From assembly GCA_941918925.1 (NCBI GenBank), contig OW799235.1, positions 47,061,701 through 47,125,700 of the forward strand: 64,000 nt of DNA, given 5' to 3'. Of this stretch, positions 54,144 through 64,000 are shown piece by piece. The stretch comes from Phyto melanocephala. Taxonomy: Eukaryota > Arthropoda > Insecta > Diptera > Rhinophoridae. The first letter of the stretch is position 1. Every line of letters starts with the position of its first letter. The translations under genes were made by a program, and so were the position numbers. The notes beneath the pieces are model-generated. The model worked only from the letters and a program-made list of their open reading frames with translations, made no database searches and was not told the origin of the DNA.

Positions 54144-55440
54144 TTCTGTATAATAATGATGATTCCTAAAATACTTTAATTCATATCTAATGCTCTAAGT
54201 GATGATTTTCTCTCCAAAGCTTCTGGCAACGCTGCTTTACGGTTTTAGCCCTATAATTGATTTTTATTAACGCTTTTAATTAAACTATTTTCACTTAAAT
54301 ATTTTCTTTGTGTTTTTTTATTTTTAAATATTTTAAACGTTTAATTTGTGACGTTTTTAATTCAAATGCTGTTCAAAATAAAAAAATAAAGAGGCTGTAA
54401 ATATTTTAATTTTTAATCCACGGTGGAAGTGCACACGACAAGGGAAGCGTTGCTAAGAGGAAGATTGGTCGCTATGCGAACTCTGGGTGCCTTTCGATCC
54501 CGAGATTAAATGTAGACCTGCCTGCACATGTGGACCTCTGTATAGAGATCTTTTCTCCAATACTCGTGGAATGTTGACAAAGATAAAAATTTAAAAACTA
54601 TATAATTTTTAACCGTGAGTAGATACTTCGGTTAGTTTTTGTAAATGGATAGATTCAAAAGAAATGGAAAACAAAGCCTACAAAGAGGTAGAGTGGTTAA
54701 CATCTGATGTCACTTCAATGCATGGGGCAAGTGTATACGTGAAGGATGTTACTACTATAGTAGAAACGTATATTTCGAATGCAGGAGACATAATATATGA
54801 AGGCTATCGAGATGTCAAATCATATCTATAATATTATGGGTAAGGGCTTTAAGGGACATGTCTTTTTAAACCGTCAGTCTGTTTTATTCACAGATGGGTG
54901 GGAGGCTGATGACATGTATCCCGGTTCGTCACGGTGTACAGGATGTACGGATGAAGCATTTCTGCTAGCCGGATCACAATGTGGTGATGATTGGCAGTGG
55001 TTTGGAATCATTTCTAATAGTATTAATTTATCTATCCTATGATAAAGGCATCTGGAGGCAGAGCGCATGGTGGTGTTTATGGGCTGTAACGCTAACTCTA
55101 ACGCTAACAGCAATGTATGGGGCAGTATGGTTTACAACCAAAGGGGTCAATAATTATTGGAGTTAGTGGAACGTCATGATATACTGGTATTGAACAGGAG
55201 TGTTGAACCTACATTGATGGATGGACGTAGAGCGTTAGATGTACGAGGAATACCTATCGGAACATTCACGGGGTGTCTCACAGAGGGCACTTCGGACTAC
55301 AGAGGATATTGAGCGGACAGAAGAGGATTCGGTATTCGTGTCTTTAGACGGCACACAGAGGAGTATTTGGCCTGAAAAGCTGGCAAAAATTATTAAACGT
55401 GTTTTTTGAATTAAAAGTTCTAGTTTTTTGATAATTTTAG
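54144..55440 (+). pseudogene. decayed LINE fragments
   Basis: A frame near 55078 reads MGCNANSNANSNVWGSMVYN and then ELVERHDILVLNRSVEPT, the LINE endonuclease block around D-x-N-A-x-S-x-x-W. Elsewhere VLFTDGWEADDMY near 54890 may echo an RNase H start, although the order would then be odd. GC content is higher than surroundings, as in the Loa LINE downstream. The segment looks like one or two scrambled LINE copies. No continuous ORF over 81 codons remains. Confidence 0.45.
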
Positions 55441-55504
55441 ATGAAGTATGATATAAGAAATCTAGTGGCAGATTTTGAAAAAATTACACTGCGCAACAAA
55501 AGTA

Positions 55505-55930
55505 CACTGCGCAAAAAAAATTTTTTTGTCTCTGCTAGAAATAAAAGTATGTAGACTATATGGATTTTGATACCATTAATTCCAATCTGTTTTCCGTTTC
55601 GTAAGGATTTTCTGTTAAAGGCGTGGCATATTTCACTCTCTAAATCGTTGGGTTGCCTAATATATTTTGTAATTACTTGAAAACGGATTCTCCGATTTTA
55701 ATAGCAGGAGGATCAGAAGATGCACCGGAAAATTCTGCTTAAACTAACACATTTCTTTTCTATCTATTACTATTTCGGAGTTATTAAAAATGTAATGGCG
55801 AAAAAAAAATTTTTTTCCTGCTAAATTCGTCAAATTTTTTGTTTTCAAAATGCCATAAAAAAAATTAAAGAACCAAAAAGTTAAAATTTTTAAGATTTTT
55901 CCAAAAGCCACATTTCTAAGAAATAAAAGT
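55505..55930 (+). repeat. long inverted-repeat arm related to 43921
   Basis: CACTGCGCAAAAAAAATTTT followed by AGACTATATGGATTTTGATA and TTTCGGAGTTATTAAAAATG aligns by eye with the 43921 arm over about 400 bp with heavy divergence. A second CACTGCGCAAC lies 8 bp upstream at 55497. The opposite arm was not located, so the copy is probably truncated. Confidence 0.65.
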
Positions 55931-56171
55931 CGTTATAAATAGTAAAACTCAATTAACAAATGTTGATTTTAAACTCATTCTTAACAGACTGTATGTACAT
56001 GCATACATATTATGATTTACGGTCTAATTAAAAAAAATTTTTTTTTAAATTGTTAAGGCTCTTATAGAACAGTATTTTTTTTTATAAAAAAATGCTTAAT
56101 TATATATATTTTATATTATTTAATACTTAATATATGGAAAAGTTAAACTAATAAAAATTCCTTAATGATTA

Positions 56172-56440
56172 TCATGTCGTATGTATATTCTTATTAGATG
56201 CATCATCGGTGTCAGGAAGAAGAAGTGTGATGGTTTCTGGTGAAAAAGATTTTTTATTAATCCGTTCTCTTTGCGTCCTGCAGCTCATAAAAGGGTCACT
56301 GCCCAGAAATAACCTGTTCAATACATCTCGATTTCTATCGTTTCTACTGAATTTCCTCCAATAATTTGTACGATATAATTGTAAGTGCTTATTTCTGGCC
56401 TCGGGAGCTTCTTCTGACAATTGGACGGTAGCCTGATACC
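56172..56440 (-). pseudogene. RAG1-like transposase C-terminal fragment
   Basis: The minus strand reads QLSEEAPEARNKHLQLYR followed by TNYWRKFSRNDRNRDVLNRL and FLGSDPFMS. The same block appears as LSEEATKARNKHFRD at about 29320. It aligns by eye with the RAG1 segment S-E-G-N-E-S-G-N-K-L-F-R-R-F-R that includes the catalytic Glu. The rest of the protein is missing upstream. It lies 240 bp inside the inverted-repeat arm at 55505, as the C-terminal end of an element gene would. Confidence 0.6.
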
Positions 56441-56449
56441 TGGGTGCCC

Positions 56450-57900
56450 ATGTATTTTTTATGTACCCATATTTATTTTTTTTAAACTTATTTTTGTGAT
56501 AAATGCTTTTAATAATTATTTTTATTAGTTACGGTATATATGTTTTTTTAACATATAATGTTTTGTAGAGTAGGTATATCAAAATATCCTTTATGGGGAT
56601 GCGTGGGACATTCCCTTATAACTATTATCGATAATATAGAATTTTCAAATTTATAATTATAGGCAGGTATTAATATTGTGAAGTGTTGAAAGTGATGTGA
56701 ATAACAGTTAAAATCAATAATTCAAAATACATAAAAGTTTATGGCGATATAAATGTATAAGAAAAAGTGCTGATGAGCAATAATGGAAGAAATGTGAAAA
56801 TTTAAAAAAAATCGTCAAAAATAATGGCGCAAACTTGCGCAAACTTTTTTTTTTTGTTTCTAAAATTAGAGATTCCAAGTTTTATTGTGGTATCAAACAT
56901 AATTCGTAGAGATGCTAACCTCATTTTCAAAAACCTCTTCTTTTTCTTTGCAAAAAAAGTGTATAATTTTTTTTTTAAACTTTTGAACGAATTGTTTCAA
57001 CATGAATATTCAACATATTTAAAATTTCTTTTCTTTTTCAAATAACTTTTGATCAAACTTTTCAGCGAAAAAAAAAATCATTGTTAAACCTTTATTCGTT
57101 TAGCCGTAAAAAAAATATCATAAAAACATCCAGAAACCCAAAAAAAAACATTTAAATCTCATATAATTTTCTTCACTTTCCTGACTTTAGCAGAGTCCCA
57201 GAGCTACAAATCGCAACTAAAAGTCTTAAAAATTTACAAGATAATGTAAAATATTGTTGTCTGTCGAGCTGCGTACTTAGTTTTTAAGATTCGTAAAAAT
57301 TCAGTTTTGCCTTTTCGGCCAGCTTTTCAGGTCAAATACTCCTCTTTGCGGCAGTGGATGAAACGAACCCATCGCACGGTGCGTCGACTCCATAGAGCGA
57401 CTGAACGAAAATAGAAGTGGTCCCAGAATTTTGAAATTTTGTACACTACTACTGCTATTTAAAATTAGTGAAATTTATGAAAAAGTTTCTAATTTAGATC
57501 TATTTAAAATTTCAAAACATTTTAAGTTGTAGGAGGAAGTTTTTTCTAACTTTGATAGAATAATAAACGGTAATAAAAAATGGGTATTTTTAGATATTGT
57601 TTTTATACTCCACCAAAATTTGGTAAATTTTAACTTTTTACTGAAATAAGTGCGTTTTTAAAGCAATAAAAAATAAAAATAGAAAACTTTTTTTATATTT
57701 TGTAAAAAAAATATTGTAAAATAACTAAAAAAAAGTAACTTAATAAATAAAATTCTTACAGCTATTTCTCTAAAGCAGATAAAATCCAATTTTTTCATTG
57801 TATTTTTTGTTGCAAATTAGTTAAGTTTAGTGCCCTCTTACGAGAATTTTGAAAATTAAACGAAAAAAATCGTTCAGTATTATATTCCGGATATATTAGA
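56450..57900. other. AT-rich DNA, nothing recognised
   Basis: Poly(T)-rich frames only. A slightly GC-rich stretch at 57320-57420 (including GCACGGTGCGTCGACTCC) has no recognised feature. No second arm for the element starting at 55505 was identified. Confidence 0.45.
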
Positions 57901-57939
57901 TTTAAAATAAATATATATTTTTTTCAATAACGTGATGAG

Positions 57940-58680
57940 TGATTTCTTGATTTTTAAGTATGGGGAGAACTGGAATCCATTAAAAGGGACCCGAGGAGGG
58001 CCTTTCATCGTTACATGAGAGACAGAAGTTCTAGCTCTTGGGACGATTATAAGAAGGAGCTGAAGAGAACTGTACGACTTCGAAAACGGAAATGGAAGGA
58101 CAACATCCGAAAAGGGAAGACTACAGAAGATTCTATCTAGAGATCCGGTCTCCGAAATGGGACTTGATGGTACCATGACGGAGACGACGGAGGAGACATT
58201 GCAGTCGGTTATTAAGTTACATTTTCCCGAATGTTTCGTTTTGAGTGACTCATGGTGTCCCGTTAACAGGGGAGCTAGTGAGCATAAGCGGAGGGAAGCA
58301 AGAAGGATAATAACTATCAATGAGGTCAAAATTACAATTCATTATTTTGCTCCATTGAAGTCGGGTGGAGTGGAAGGTATATTCACATTAATACAGCAGG
58401 GTGCTGGTACTTTGCTTTGTTGCCAGGGACTTATTTGTTCCCTGTCTTGCGACGAAATGTGTTCCTCTGACATGGAGGGAAACGAAGACAGTTTTCCTTC
58501 CCAAGCCATACATCTTTTCTCTTAAAGCAATGAAAAAGGTGTTGGTAGATTTTCTAAAGAAAAATACGCTGAAGAATAGGCCGTCGAGTACAGGCTGGAA
58601 GGTCTATGGGGACTGCTCTTCACGGAAGGGCAGGGGCTGGGTTTCACTTAATTGAATTGAACCTGTCCTACTTCTTGAGT
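57940..58680 (+). pseudogene. Loa-like LINE fragment, start of reverse transcriptase
   Basis: Near 57985 a frame reads DPRRAFHRYMRDRSSSSWDD followed by YKKELKRTVRLRKRKWKDN, the basic linker before LINE reverse transcriptases. The frame at 58157-58525 reads DGTMTETTEETLQSVIKLHF, closely matching DGSWTESCSETLDLFMETHF in the downstream Loa LINE. It then degrades across ACLATKCVPLTWRETKTVFL-like sequence. This is a second, diverged Loa relative with several shifts. Confidence 0.6.
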
Positions 58681-58689
58681 ATGTGAGAG

Positions 58690-59340
58690 TACGTGTTCGT
58701 ATACCAGACGATGATGCTAGAATTCCTGCAAGAGGATTCTCATTGCACTATGTAGCCAGTCTGTGATTAAATGCGTGAACCGTACGGATGTGGACTCTAA
58801 TTTGGTGTTTGAATGTGTTTTGAAGATCAATAGGTGTGCCTCTGTGAATGAGGTAATAATAATGTGGGTAAAGGTACCTTGCGAGGAGAGGAGCTGTCGC
58901 GGAATGCAGTTAGGGTACTTCGATATAATCGGAGAACCCTGGGCTAAATAACTGCTCTGGTCATAGGTTAGGGTAACCTCAAATATCATCTGCACAAGAT
59001 TAAAGTTGTGGAGTGTGATATTTGCAGAATGACTGTAGAATACTGCTGACATTGGATGTGAGTGCTTAATGGGGGAAATTTAGAAGTTCATAAAAGTGAC
59101 AAAATTAGATGTGTGATAGTGAAATTTTGCATAAAGTACATCGTTTGTCGAAAAAGACGGTCTTATTTCTTTTTGGCTTCGTGTTTTAACAGAATTTCTT
59201 AAGAAATAAATTTATACACTTAAAATAAAACATTAAAAAGAATCAATAAGCTAAGTACTATTAGTTTTTGTACTATCTTTTCTGTTTCAGAAATCAAAGT
59301 ACAAATTAATAAGTAATTAAACATTAAAATCTAGTTTCCT
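58690..59340. other. unassigned sequence, probably LINE remnants
   Basis: No domain can be read with confidence between 58690 and 59040. 59040-59340 is AT-rich without features. Confidence 0.35.
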
Positions 59341-59479
59341 ATAAATTCTGAATGCTGGAAGGGATCTTAGATTCGCAGTGGATAGAGAATCCCTTGGTAA
59401 AATGGAAGCGGCAAAGGGGGTTATTAGATTTGGTCATGGAACTGTACGGTTTAGGTTCCCTAGATCTGACACGTCAAAA

Positions 59480-60115
59480 GAAGCTGCAAGTGGTGCAGCT
59501 AAATCTGCACCACAGTGAAGCAGCTTCGGCAGAACTGATAACTCACCTTGCCAAATTCCAAGAGGATGTGGCCCTAATTCAAGAGCCTTAGATCAACAAA
59601 AATAAGGTGCGCGGATTAGGGATAAAGGACTACATGCTGTTCGTCACGTCCACGGATGATAAAGTTAGAACATGCATACTTGCTAAGAAAAATTTGAACT
59701 TTGTTTTAATTTCCTCTTTTAGCACAGGTTACATAACTGTCGTAAAGGTGACATAACTGTCGTAAAGGTCAATTAGCTTTGACACTGGCCTCGAAGGCTA
59801 GTCAAGTACGCGAGAAGAAGGAAATTTGATGTCGTACTTAAATGTGACACCAACGCACATCACAGCCAGTGGGGAAGTAGTGACATAAATGAAAGAGGTG
59901 AGAAAACTTTTGATTTCATAACTACTAACAATCTCTATATTTGTAATCAGGGCAGTATGACGACATTCAGAACTAGAGATAGAGCGGCAGTTATAGATAT
60001 TACTTTGTCGAATAGGGGTAATGATTTTGTAAGGGGATGGAAGGTTGTGAGTGAATACTCGTTTTCAGACCATAGCAGAATCAATTTTGAATTGGACTAT
60101 ACCAGATCTAGTAGA
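59480..60115 (+). pseudogene. Loa LINE endonuclease domain
   Basis: The frame 59352-59591 includes KLQVVQLNLHHSEAASAELI and DVALIQEP, the opening of the endonuclease. A stop at 59589-59591 replaces the usual tryptophan after QEP. Pieces downstream read GLGIKDYMLFVTSTDD, CDTNAHHSQWGSSDINERGE, TTFRTRDRAAVIDITLSNRG and EYSFSDHSRINF with the catalytic His. Duplicated AACTGTCGTAAAGGTGACAT near 59730-59760 adds a local shift. Confidence 0.75.
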
Positions 60116-60538
60116 TAACCCTATAGGAACCCGCGCAGAACGAATTGGGCGTCTTTTAGGGAGACTACTATGTATGGTATAGGGGATATATCAATGGGGG
60201 AGTGTAAGCACTTTGATATAGATTCGGTGGTGGGGAGACTAACTGACACTCTTATGAGGAGTTACTGGGCGGCATGCCCATTAGTGTTTCCATGAAAAAG
60301 TGAACAGCCAAAATGGTGGACCAGGGAACTGGGTGTTCAAAGGTCTATGGTTAGAAAGATATTTAATAGGGCGAAGGCCAGTAGGAAGGCCGACGATTGG
60401 GAGAGCTATGAAGTGTGTTTCAATAGGTATAAAGGGGCACTCAAGGGGGCCAAAAGGGCATTGTAGACAAGGTTTTGCGAGTCCATAGAGTCTGTAAATG
60501 AGCTATCAAGGTTCAGGAAAATATTATCCAAAGACCCT

Positions 60539-62041
60539 ATGGTACCTAATTATATTCAGAGAACGGATGGCTCGTGGACAGAGTCTTGCTCGGAGACCCT
60601 AGATCTATTTATGGAGACACACTTTCCCGGCTGTGTGAATGTGAGGGACGCTCATTCCACAGAGGTCGACCAGGGATCGATCGATAGGGAACAGGAGATA
60701 GTTGAGGAGATGATAACGACGGATAAAGTAGCATGGGCGGTTAATACGTTCGAGGCCTATAAATGCCCGGGTCCGGATGGAATTATCCCTGCCATGCCGC
60801 AAAACGTCTCGGATCATTTTCTTTTACTGTTGACGAGAGTGTTTAGAGCGTGTCTCCTGAGGGGATACATACCTAGGAGGTGGAGAGAGGTTAGGGTTAT
60901 TTTTATACCCAAGGCTGGTAGGGCAGGACACTCGAAGCCGAAAGATGTTAGACCTATCAGCCTCTCGTCTTTTTTGCTTAAGACGTTAGAGAGACTGGTA
61001 GATTTACATTTGAGGGGTTTTATTGATTCCCACATGATCAGTGGGGCTCAACATGCTTATCTGAAGGGTAGATCTGTTGAGAGTGCGCTGCATGATGTGG
61101 TAGGTTTTATAGAACGCAGCTTGCAGGATAGGGAATTTACGCTAGCGGCGTTTTTGGATGTGGAGGGTGCCTTTAACAATGTTAGCATAGAGGCAATTAG
61201 AGCGGCTCTGTATAGGCTGGGGGTCAGGGATTTTCTAGTTAGTTGGATAACCTCGATGTTGGAGAGTAGGGTTATAAATTCTAACTTAGGAGATTTCAGC
61301 ATCAGAAGGACAGTGACCAGGGGGACACCACAGGGGGGCGTTTTATCGCCCCTGTTGTGGTTACTAACGGTCAATGTTATTTTGAGGAAATTTGAGTGTG
61401 AGGGCATGAAGATTGTGGCATATGCGGATGATGTAGTCATGCTGGCCAGGGGAAGATTTCTTCAGACGATTAGCGAGGTACTTCAATCGGCACTAGGTAC
61501 ATTATCTTCTTGGGCTTCGGAGAATGGACTGGGTGTGAACCCGGGGAAGACTGAGCTAGTTCTCTTTACCAGGAGATACAAGGTCGAGGCGTTTAGGCGA
61601 CCGATGCTTGATGGGGTAGAGTTAGAGTTAGCGAGCGGGGCGAAATATCTCGGTGTAGTCCTTGATAGTAAGCTGTCATGGGGTCAGAACACTCGGGAGA
61701 GGGTGAAAGGGGGCCTTAATGCCTACTACACCTGCAGGAACTCCATAGGCAAGAGTTGGGGCCTACAACCAAGGGTGGTGAATTGGATTTACACGACAGT
61801 GGTAAGACCCATTCTAACATATGGATGTACTGTATGGTGGGAGGTATTAGAGAAGGGTTGTTATAGGAAGCTCTTCACAAAGTGTGCTTCACTTGGCATT
61901 ACTGGTGCTATGAGAAGCACACCTCAGGGGTCTTTGGACATCATTCTCGGCACTATGCCTATAGAGTTTCGGGTGAAGGGAATGGCGGCAAGGAGCTTGT
62001 TTTGGCTAGGTGAGTCAGGGTTGGGCAGGATATTAACATAG
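60539..62041 (+). pseudogene. Loa LINE reverse transcriptase, 500-codon open frame
   Basis: The reverse transcriptase is open for 500 codons. Blocks are YKCPGPDGIIPAMPQNV, WREVRVIFIPKAGR, DVRPISLSSFLLKTLERLVD, AAFLDVEGAFNNVS, TRGTPQGGVLSPLLWLLTVN and the catalytic IVAYADDVVMLARG. The thumb follows with GVNPGKTELVLFTR and AKYLGVVLDSKLSWG. These are typical of the Loa clade (Loa, Bilbo, Lian). The frame ends with a stop at 62039-62041 before RNase H. The upstream start is not a real initiator, since the domain continues from the broken endonuclease. Confidence 0.88.
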
Positions 62042-62082
62042 GCCACACTAGAATTTTATGGGAAACTGTTCTCCAGGATTGT

Positions 62083-62580
62083 GTGCGATGTCAGGGTAAT
62101 TTGACAGACTACAAGGTCACAGAGATCAGTTTTGTTAGGACACCCCCGCTGATAATTCCGGATAGGGATTATTGGGTAGGATCCGACAGACTGTTTGAGG
62201 GGTGTGTAGTCTTTACAGATGGATCGAAGATAAATATAGGCACAGGGGCAGTTGTCTATATTATGGGAGAAAACATCAGGAGGTCTTACAAACTTTCTGA
62301 TAACTGTAGGGTGTTCCAAGCGGAGATACTGGCTATCTATAAAGCGACGGATCTTATATTAGAACATGTTCCAAGGGGTAGGGAGGGTACTCTATACGTT
62401 GACAGTCAGGCGGCGCTCAAAGCCTTGAAAGGACAATATGTCAAATCTAGGTTGGTAGAGAAGTGTAGGAGGGCACTCGATAGGATCATGAACCTCTTCG
62501 ATGTCAGACTGTGTTGGGTACCAGGGCACAATGGAATCGTCGGCAATGAAATTGCTGACGAACTTGCGCGCGGTGGATAG
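62083..62580 (+). pseudogene. Loa LINE RNase H domain
   Basis: The frame contains VVFTDGSKINIGTGAVVY (first Asp), VFQAEILAIYKATDLI (Glu), LYVDSQAALKALKG (second Asp) and CWVPGHNGIVGNEIADELAR (last Asp), so all four catalytic positions are intact. It would remove template RNA during retrotransposition. A frame change near 62041-62083 detaches it from the reverse transcriptase. Confidence 0.85.
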
Positions 62581-62678
62581 GCATTGGTTTCGACGAGCGA
62601 AGAGGACATGGTGAGGCCTCCGTTAGGATACTATTTTGGGCGTATCAGGGCGTGGGTATCTGACAGGACCGATATGGC

Positions 62679-63060
62679 GTGGAGGGACAGAAGAGACTGT
62701 CAAGGGCTTTATGGCCCAGGTTGAACTCAGCGGACTCTACGGTTCTTCTGGGCCTGAGTAGGGTATGTCTGAGGGCCACTATTGGGGTTTTAACAGGGCA
62801 CTGTCATGTGAGGGCTAGGATTAGTAAATGGGATCGCGACACTCCGGATTATTGCAGGATGTGTGAAGATGAGGAGGAGCTGAAAACTGTGAAACACATT
62901 GTCTGTCACTTCCCAAGGCTACAGAATCACAGGCTAAAGTGGTTAGGCAAACAATTCCACGATGAGTTGGGTGATGTTTCGGAGTACAAGCTGGGGAATA
63001 TTATCGAATTCATCATGGGGATCGGGTGGTTAGTGAACATGCAATGGGGCTCGAAGAGAA
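62679..63060 (+). pseudogene. Loa LINE C-terminal zinc region
   Basis: After a stop at 62578-62580 the frame resumes with LLGLSRVCLRATIGVLTGHC and YCRMCEDEEELKTVKHIVCH, a C-x2-C-x11-H-x3-C arrangement typical of insect LINE C-termini. It then reads FPRLQNHRLKWLGKQF and ends around GIGWLVN. Sequence beyond about 63060 is pyrimidine-rich 3' UTR. Confidence 0.78.
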
Positions 63061-63174
63061 TCTTTTTTTCTTTCTTTCTTCTATTCTATTTCCTACTACT
63101 TTATTTTTATTTTTTTTCTCATGTACTATATCTTTGGCAACTCTCTCTCTCTTTTCTATCTTTAATATATAAAA

Positions 63175-63266
63175 GGGTAACGCAATGGACCTTATTGGTC
63201 TCCGAGTGTGGGTGTAGGAGGCAGATTCTGCTTTCTGCATCCCCCTTTCCTACCTACCTACCTAAT
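63175..63266 (+). other. Loa LINE 3' terminus
   Basis: AACGCAATGGACCTTATTGG through GTCTCCGAGTG and the terminal (CTAC)n is homologous to the SINE tail at 10340-10429, where the corresponding phrase is CACAATGGACCGTAATGATC. LINE reverse transcriptases recognise the 3' end of their RNA, so a shared tail implies shared machinery. Confidence 0.8.
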
Positions 63267-64000
63267 TGAACGGCCAATTTTCACAAAATTTTTAATTGGG
63301 ATTTTACCAGACATAAAACACTATGTAATTTAGTAAAAATTTAAACACATTCATAACAGGGTAGGAAGGGAAAAAATCAGGAAGAGTTTGGTACATAATT
63401 ACTTTTATGCAAAAAAGAGTAGATTTACTGACTTTAAATCATGTCTATTAAAATATTTTGTCACATATGTAGATATTTGAAAAAAAAAATTTTTAACTTG
63501 TGCCAAAAATGTACTTTTTCGCATTTCTATGGCACTTGTTGTATTTTCTACGTTTATAAAGGTAGTATTGTAAAATAAATGATTACTGATTCCAGATGAG
63601 TCTAAAAATATTATGGGCGACCAAAAAGGTACTTTTTGAATTTGTATGGTACTTTTTGTATTTTCAACGTTAGCGAAGCTAGAATTTCGAAAATAGTGAC
63701 TATTGATACGAGGTGAGACTGAAAATGTTATGGGCGTCCGAAAATTTACTTTTTTGAGTTTTTATGGTACCTTTTTTATTTTTTACGTTTATGAAGGTAG
63801 GATTGTACAATCAAAAACTTGTGATTCCAGGTAAGACTGAAAATGTTATGGGCGACCAAAAAGGTACTTTTTTGAATTTTGATGGTAGTTTTTGTATTTT
63901 CTACGTTTATAAAGATAGTATTGTAAGATAAAGGACTATTGATTCCAGGTTAGTCTAAAAATTTTATGGTACTTTTTGTATTTTCAACGTTTGCGAAGCT
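63267..64000 (+). repeat. second copy of the 118-bp minisatellite and its leader
   Basis: GACATAAAACACTATGTAAT onward matches 51530-51790, and repeat units follow near 63509, 63628, 63745 and 63863. The copy begins mid-element right after the LINE tail and runs off the window. It lacks the Helitron 5' end found at 50891, so it is either an interrupted or a rearranged copy. Confidence 0.85.

Larger units (their letters stand above)
59340..63266 (+). mobile_element. Loa-clade LINE with RNase H
   Basis: Endonuclease, reverse transcriptase, RNase H and a C-terminal zinc region lie in order, followed by a 3' UTR and a (CTAC)n tail at 63250-63264. The tail and preceding GCAATGGACCTTATTGGTCT resemble the SINE tail at 10330-10429. 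Downstream flank is the 118-bp repeat family. Frameshifts and stops are concentrated in the endonuclease. Confidence 0.85.

Noticed and set aside
63013..63240. 75-codon minus-strand frame
   Set aside because: It is antisense to the pyrimidine-rich LINE 3' UTR; composition explains it.

Overview
This window looks like a repeat-rich stretch of a nuclear genome from a dipteran insect. Bacterial-style gene organisation is absent, the DNA is AT-rich, and nearly every coding signal is a transposable element or its relic. The element mix fits a higher fly: a DD41D rosa-type mariner, a DD37E Tc1/mariner element, copia, Ty3/gypsy, R1, jockey, Loa and RTE LINEs, Helitrons with TCTATATATATAAAAG ends, and a dispersed repeat with an ATTCGGCCGTGCCGAAT core. 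I infer a calyptrate-like fly; the sequence alone does not prove it. The only host gene I can support is one spliced exon on the minus strand (47373-48174) of a VPS13-family lipid-transfer protein, probably VPS13D-like.

Layout. 1-3640: a 324-bp tandem duplication, then a PIF/Harbinger relic carrying an intact 1302-bp rosa mariner. 3640-7090: AT-rich DNA with foldback repeats, a jockey-like ORF1 relic and a Helitron 3' end. 7130-8785: a pentanucleotide microsatellite split by a 1298-bp DD37E element. 8832-11440: an R1-clade LINE carrying a tRNA-derived SINE with 12-bp target duplications. 11440-19660: a minus-strand gypsy element split by a full-length copia (12333-16531, 5-bp duplication ATGAC). 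19625-25400: tandem repeats and a dispersed inverted-end repeat that hosts a Helitron and a solo LTR, followed by two more Helitron copies. 25700-29500: a foldback element, a second Harbinger relic and a decayed transposase with motifs like RAG1/Transib. 29640-35700: a minus-strand LINE with a mariner relic inside it, then a jockey LINE split by a full-length RTE LINE (31968-35274). 35900-43420: a MITE, several copies of the inverted-end repeat and a large Helitron.

43921-46886: a DNA transposon with roughly 500-bp inverted repeats and a decayed ORF. 46890-48720: the VPS13 exon and small flanking ORFs. 49387-54143: a Helitron, a hAT relic, and a 3.25-kb Helitron carrying a 118-bp minisatellite array that is interrupted by a 526-bp inverted-repeat element. 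54144-63266: LINE fragments, a second long-inverted-repeat element with a RAG1-like C-terminus, and a Loa-clade LINE with RNase H. 63267-64000: a second copy of the 118-bp repeat region, running off the window.

The elements do not form a pathway. They record successive insertions, several of which can be ordered because an older copy or a regular array gives the empty-site sequence. The least ordinary signals are the phase-locked 118-bp array, the RAG1-like relics with related CACTG long inverted repeats, and a SINE whose 3' tail matches the Loa LINE in the same window.
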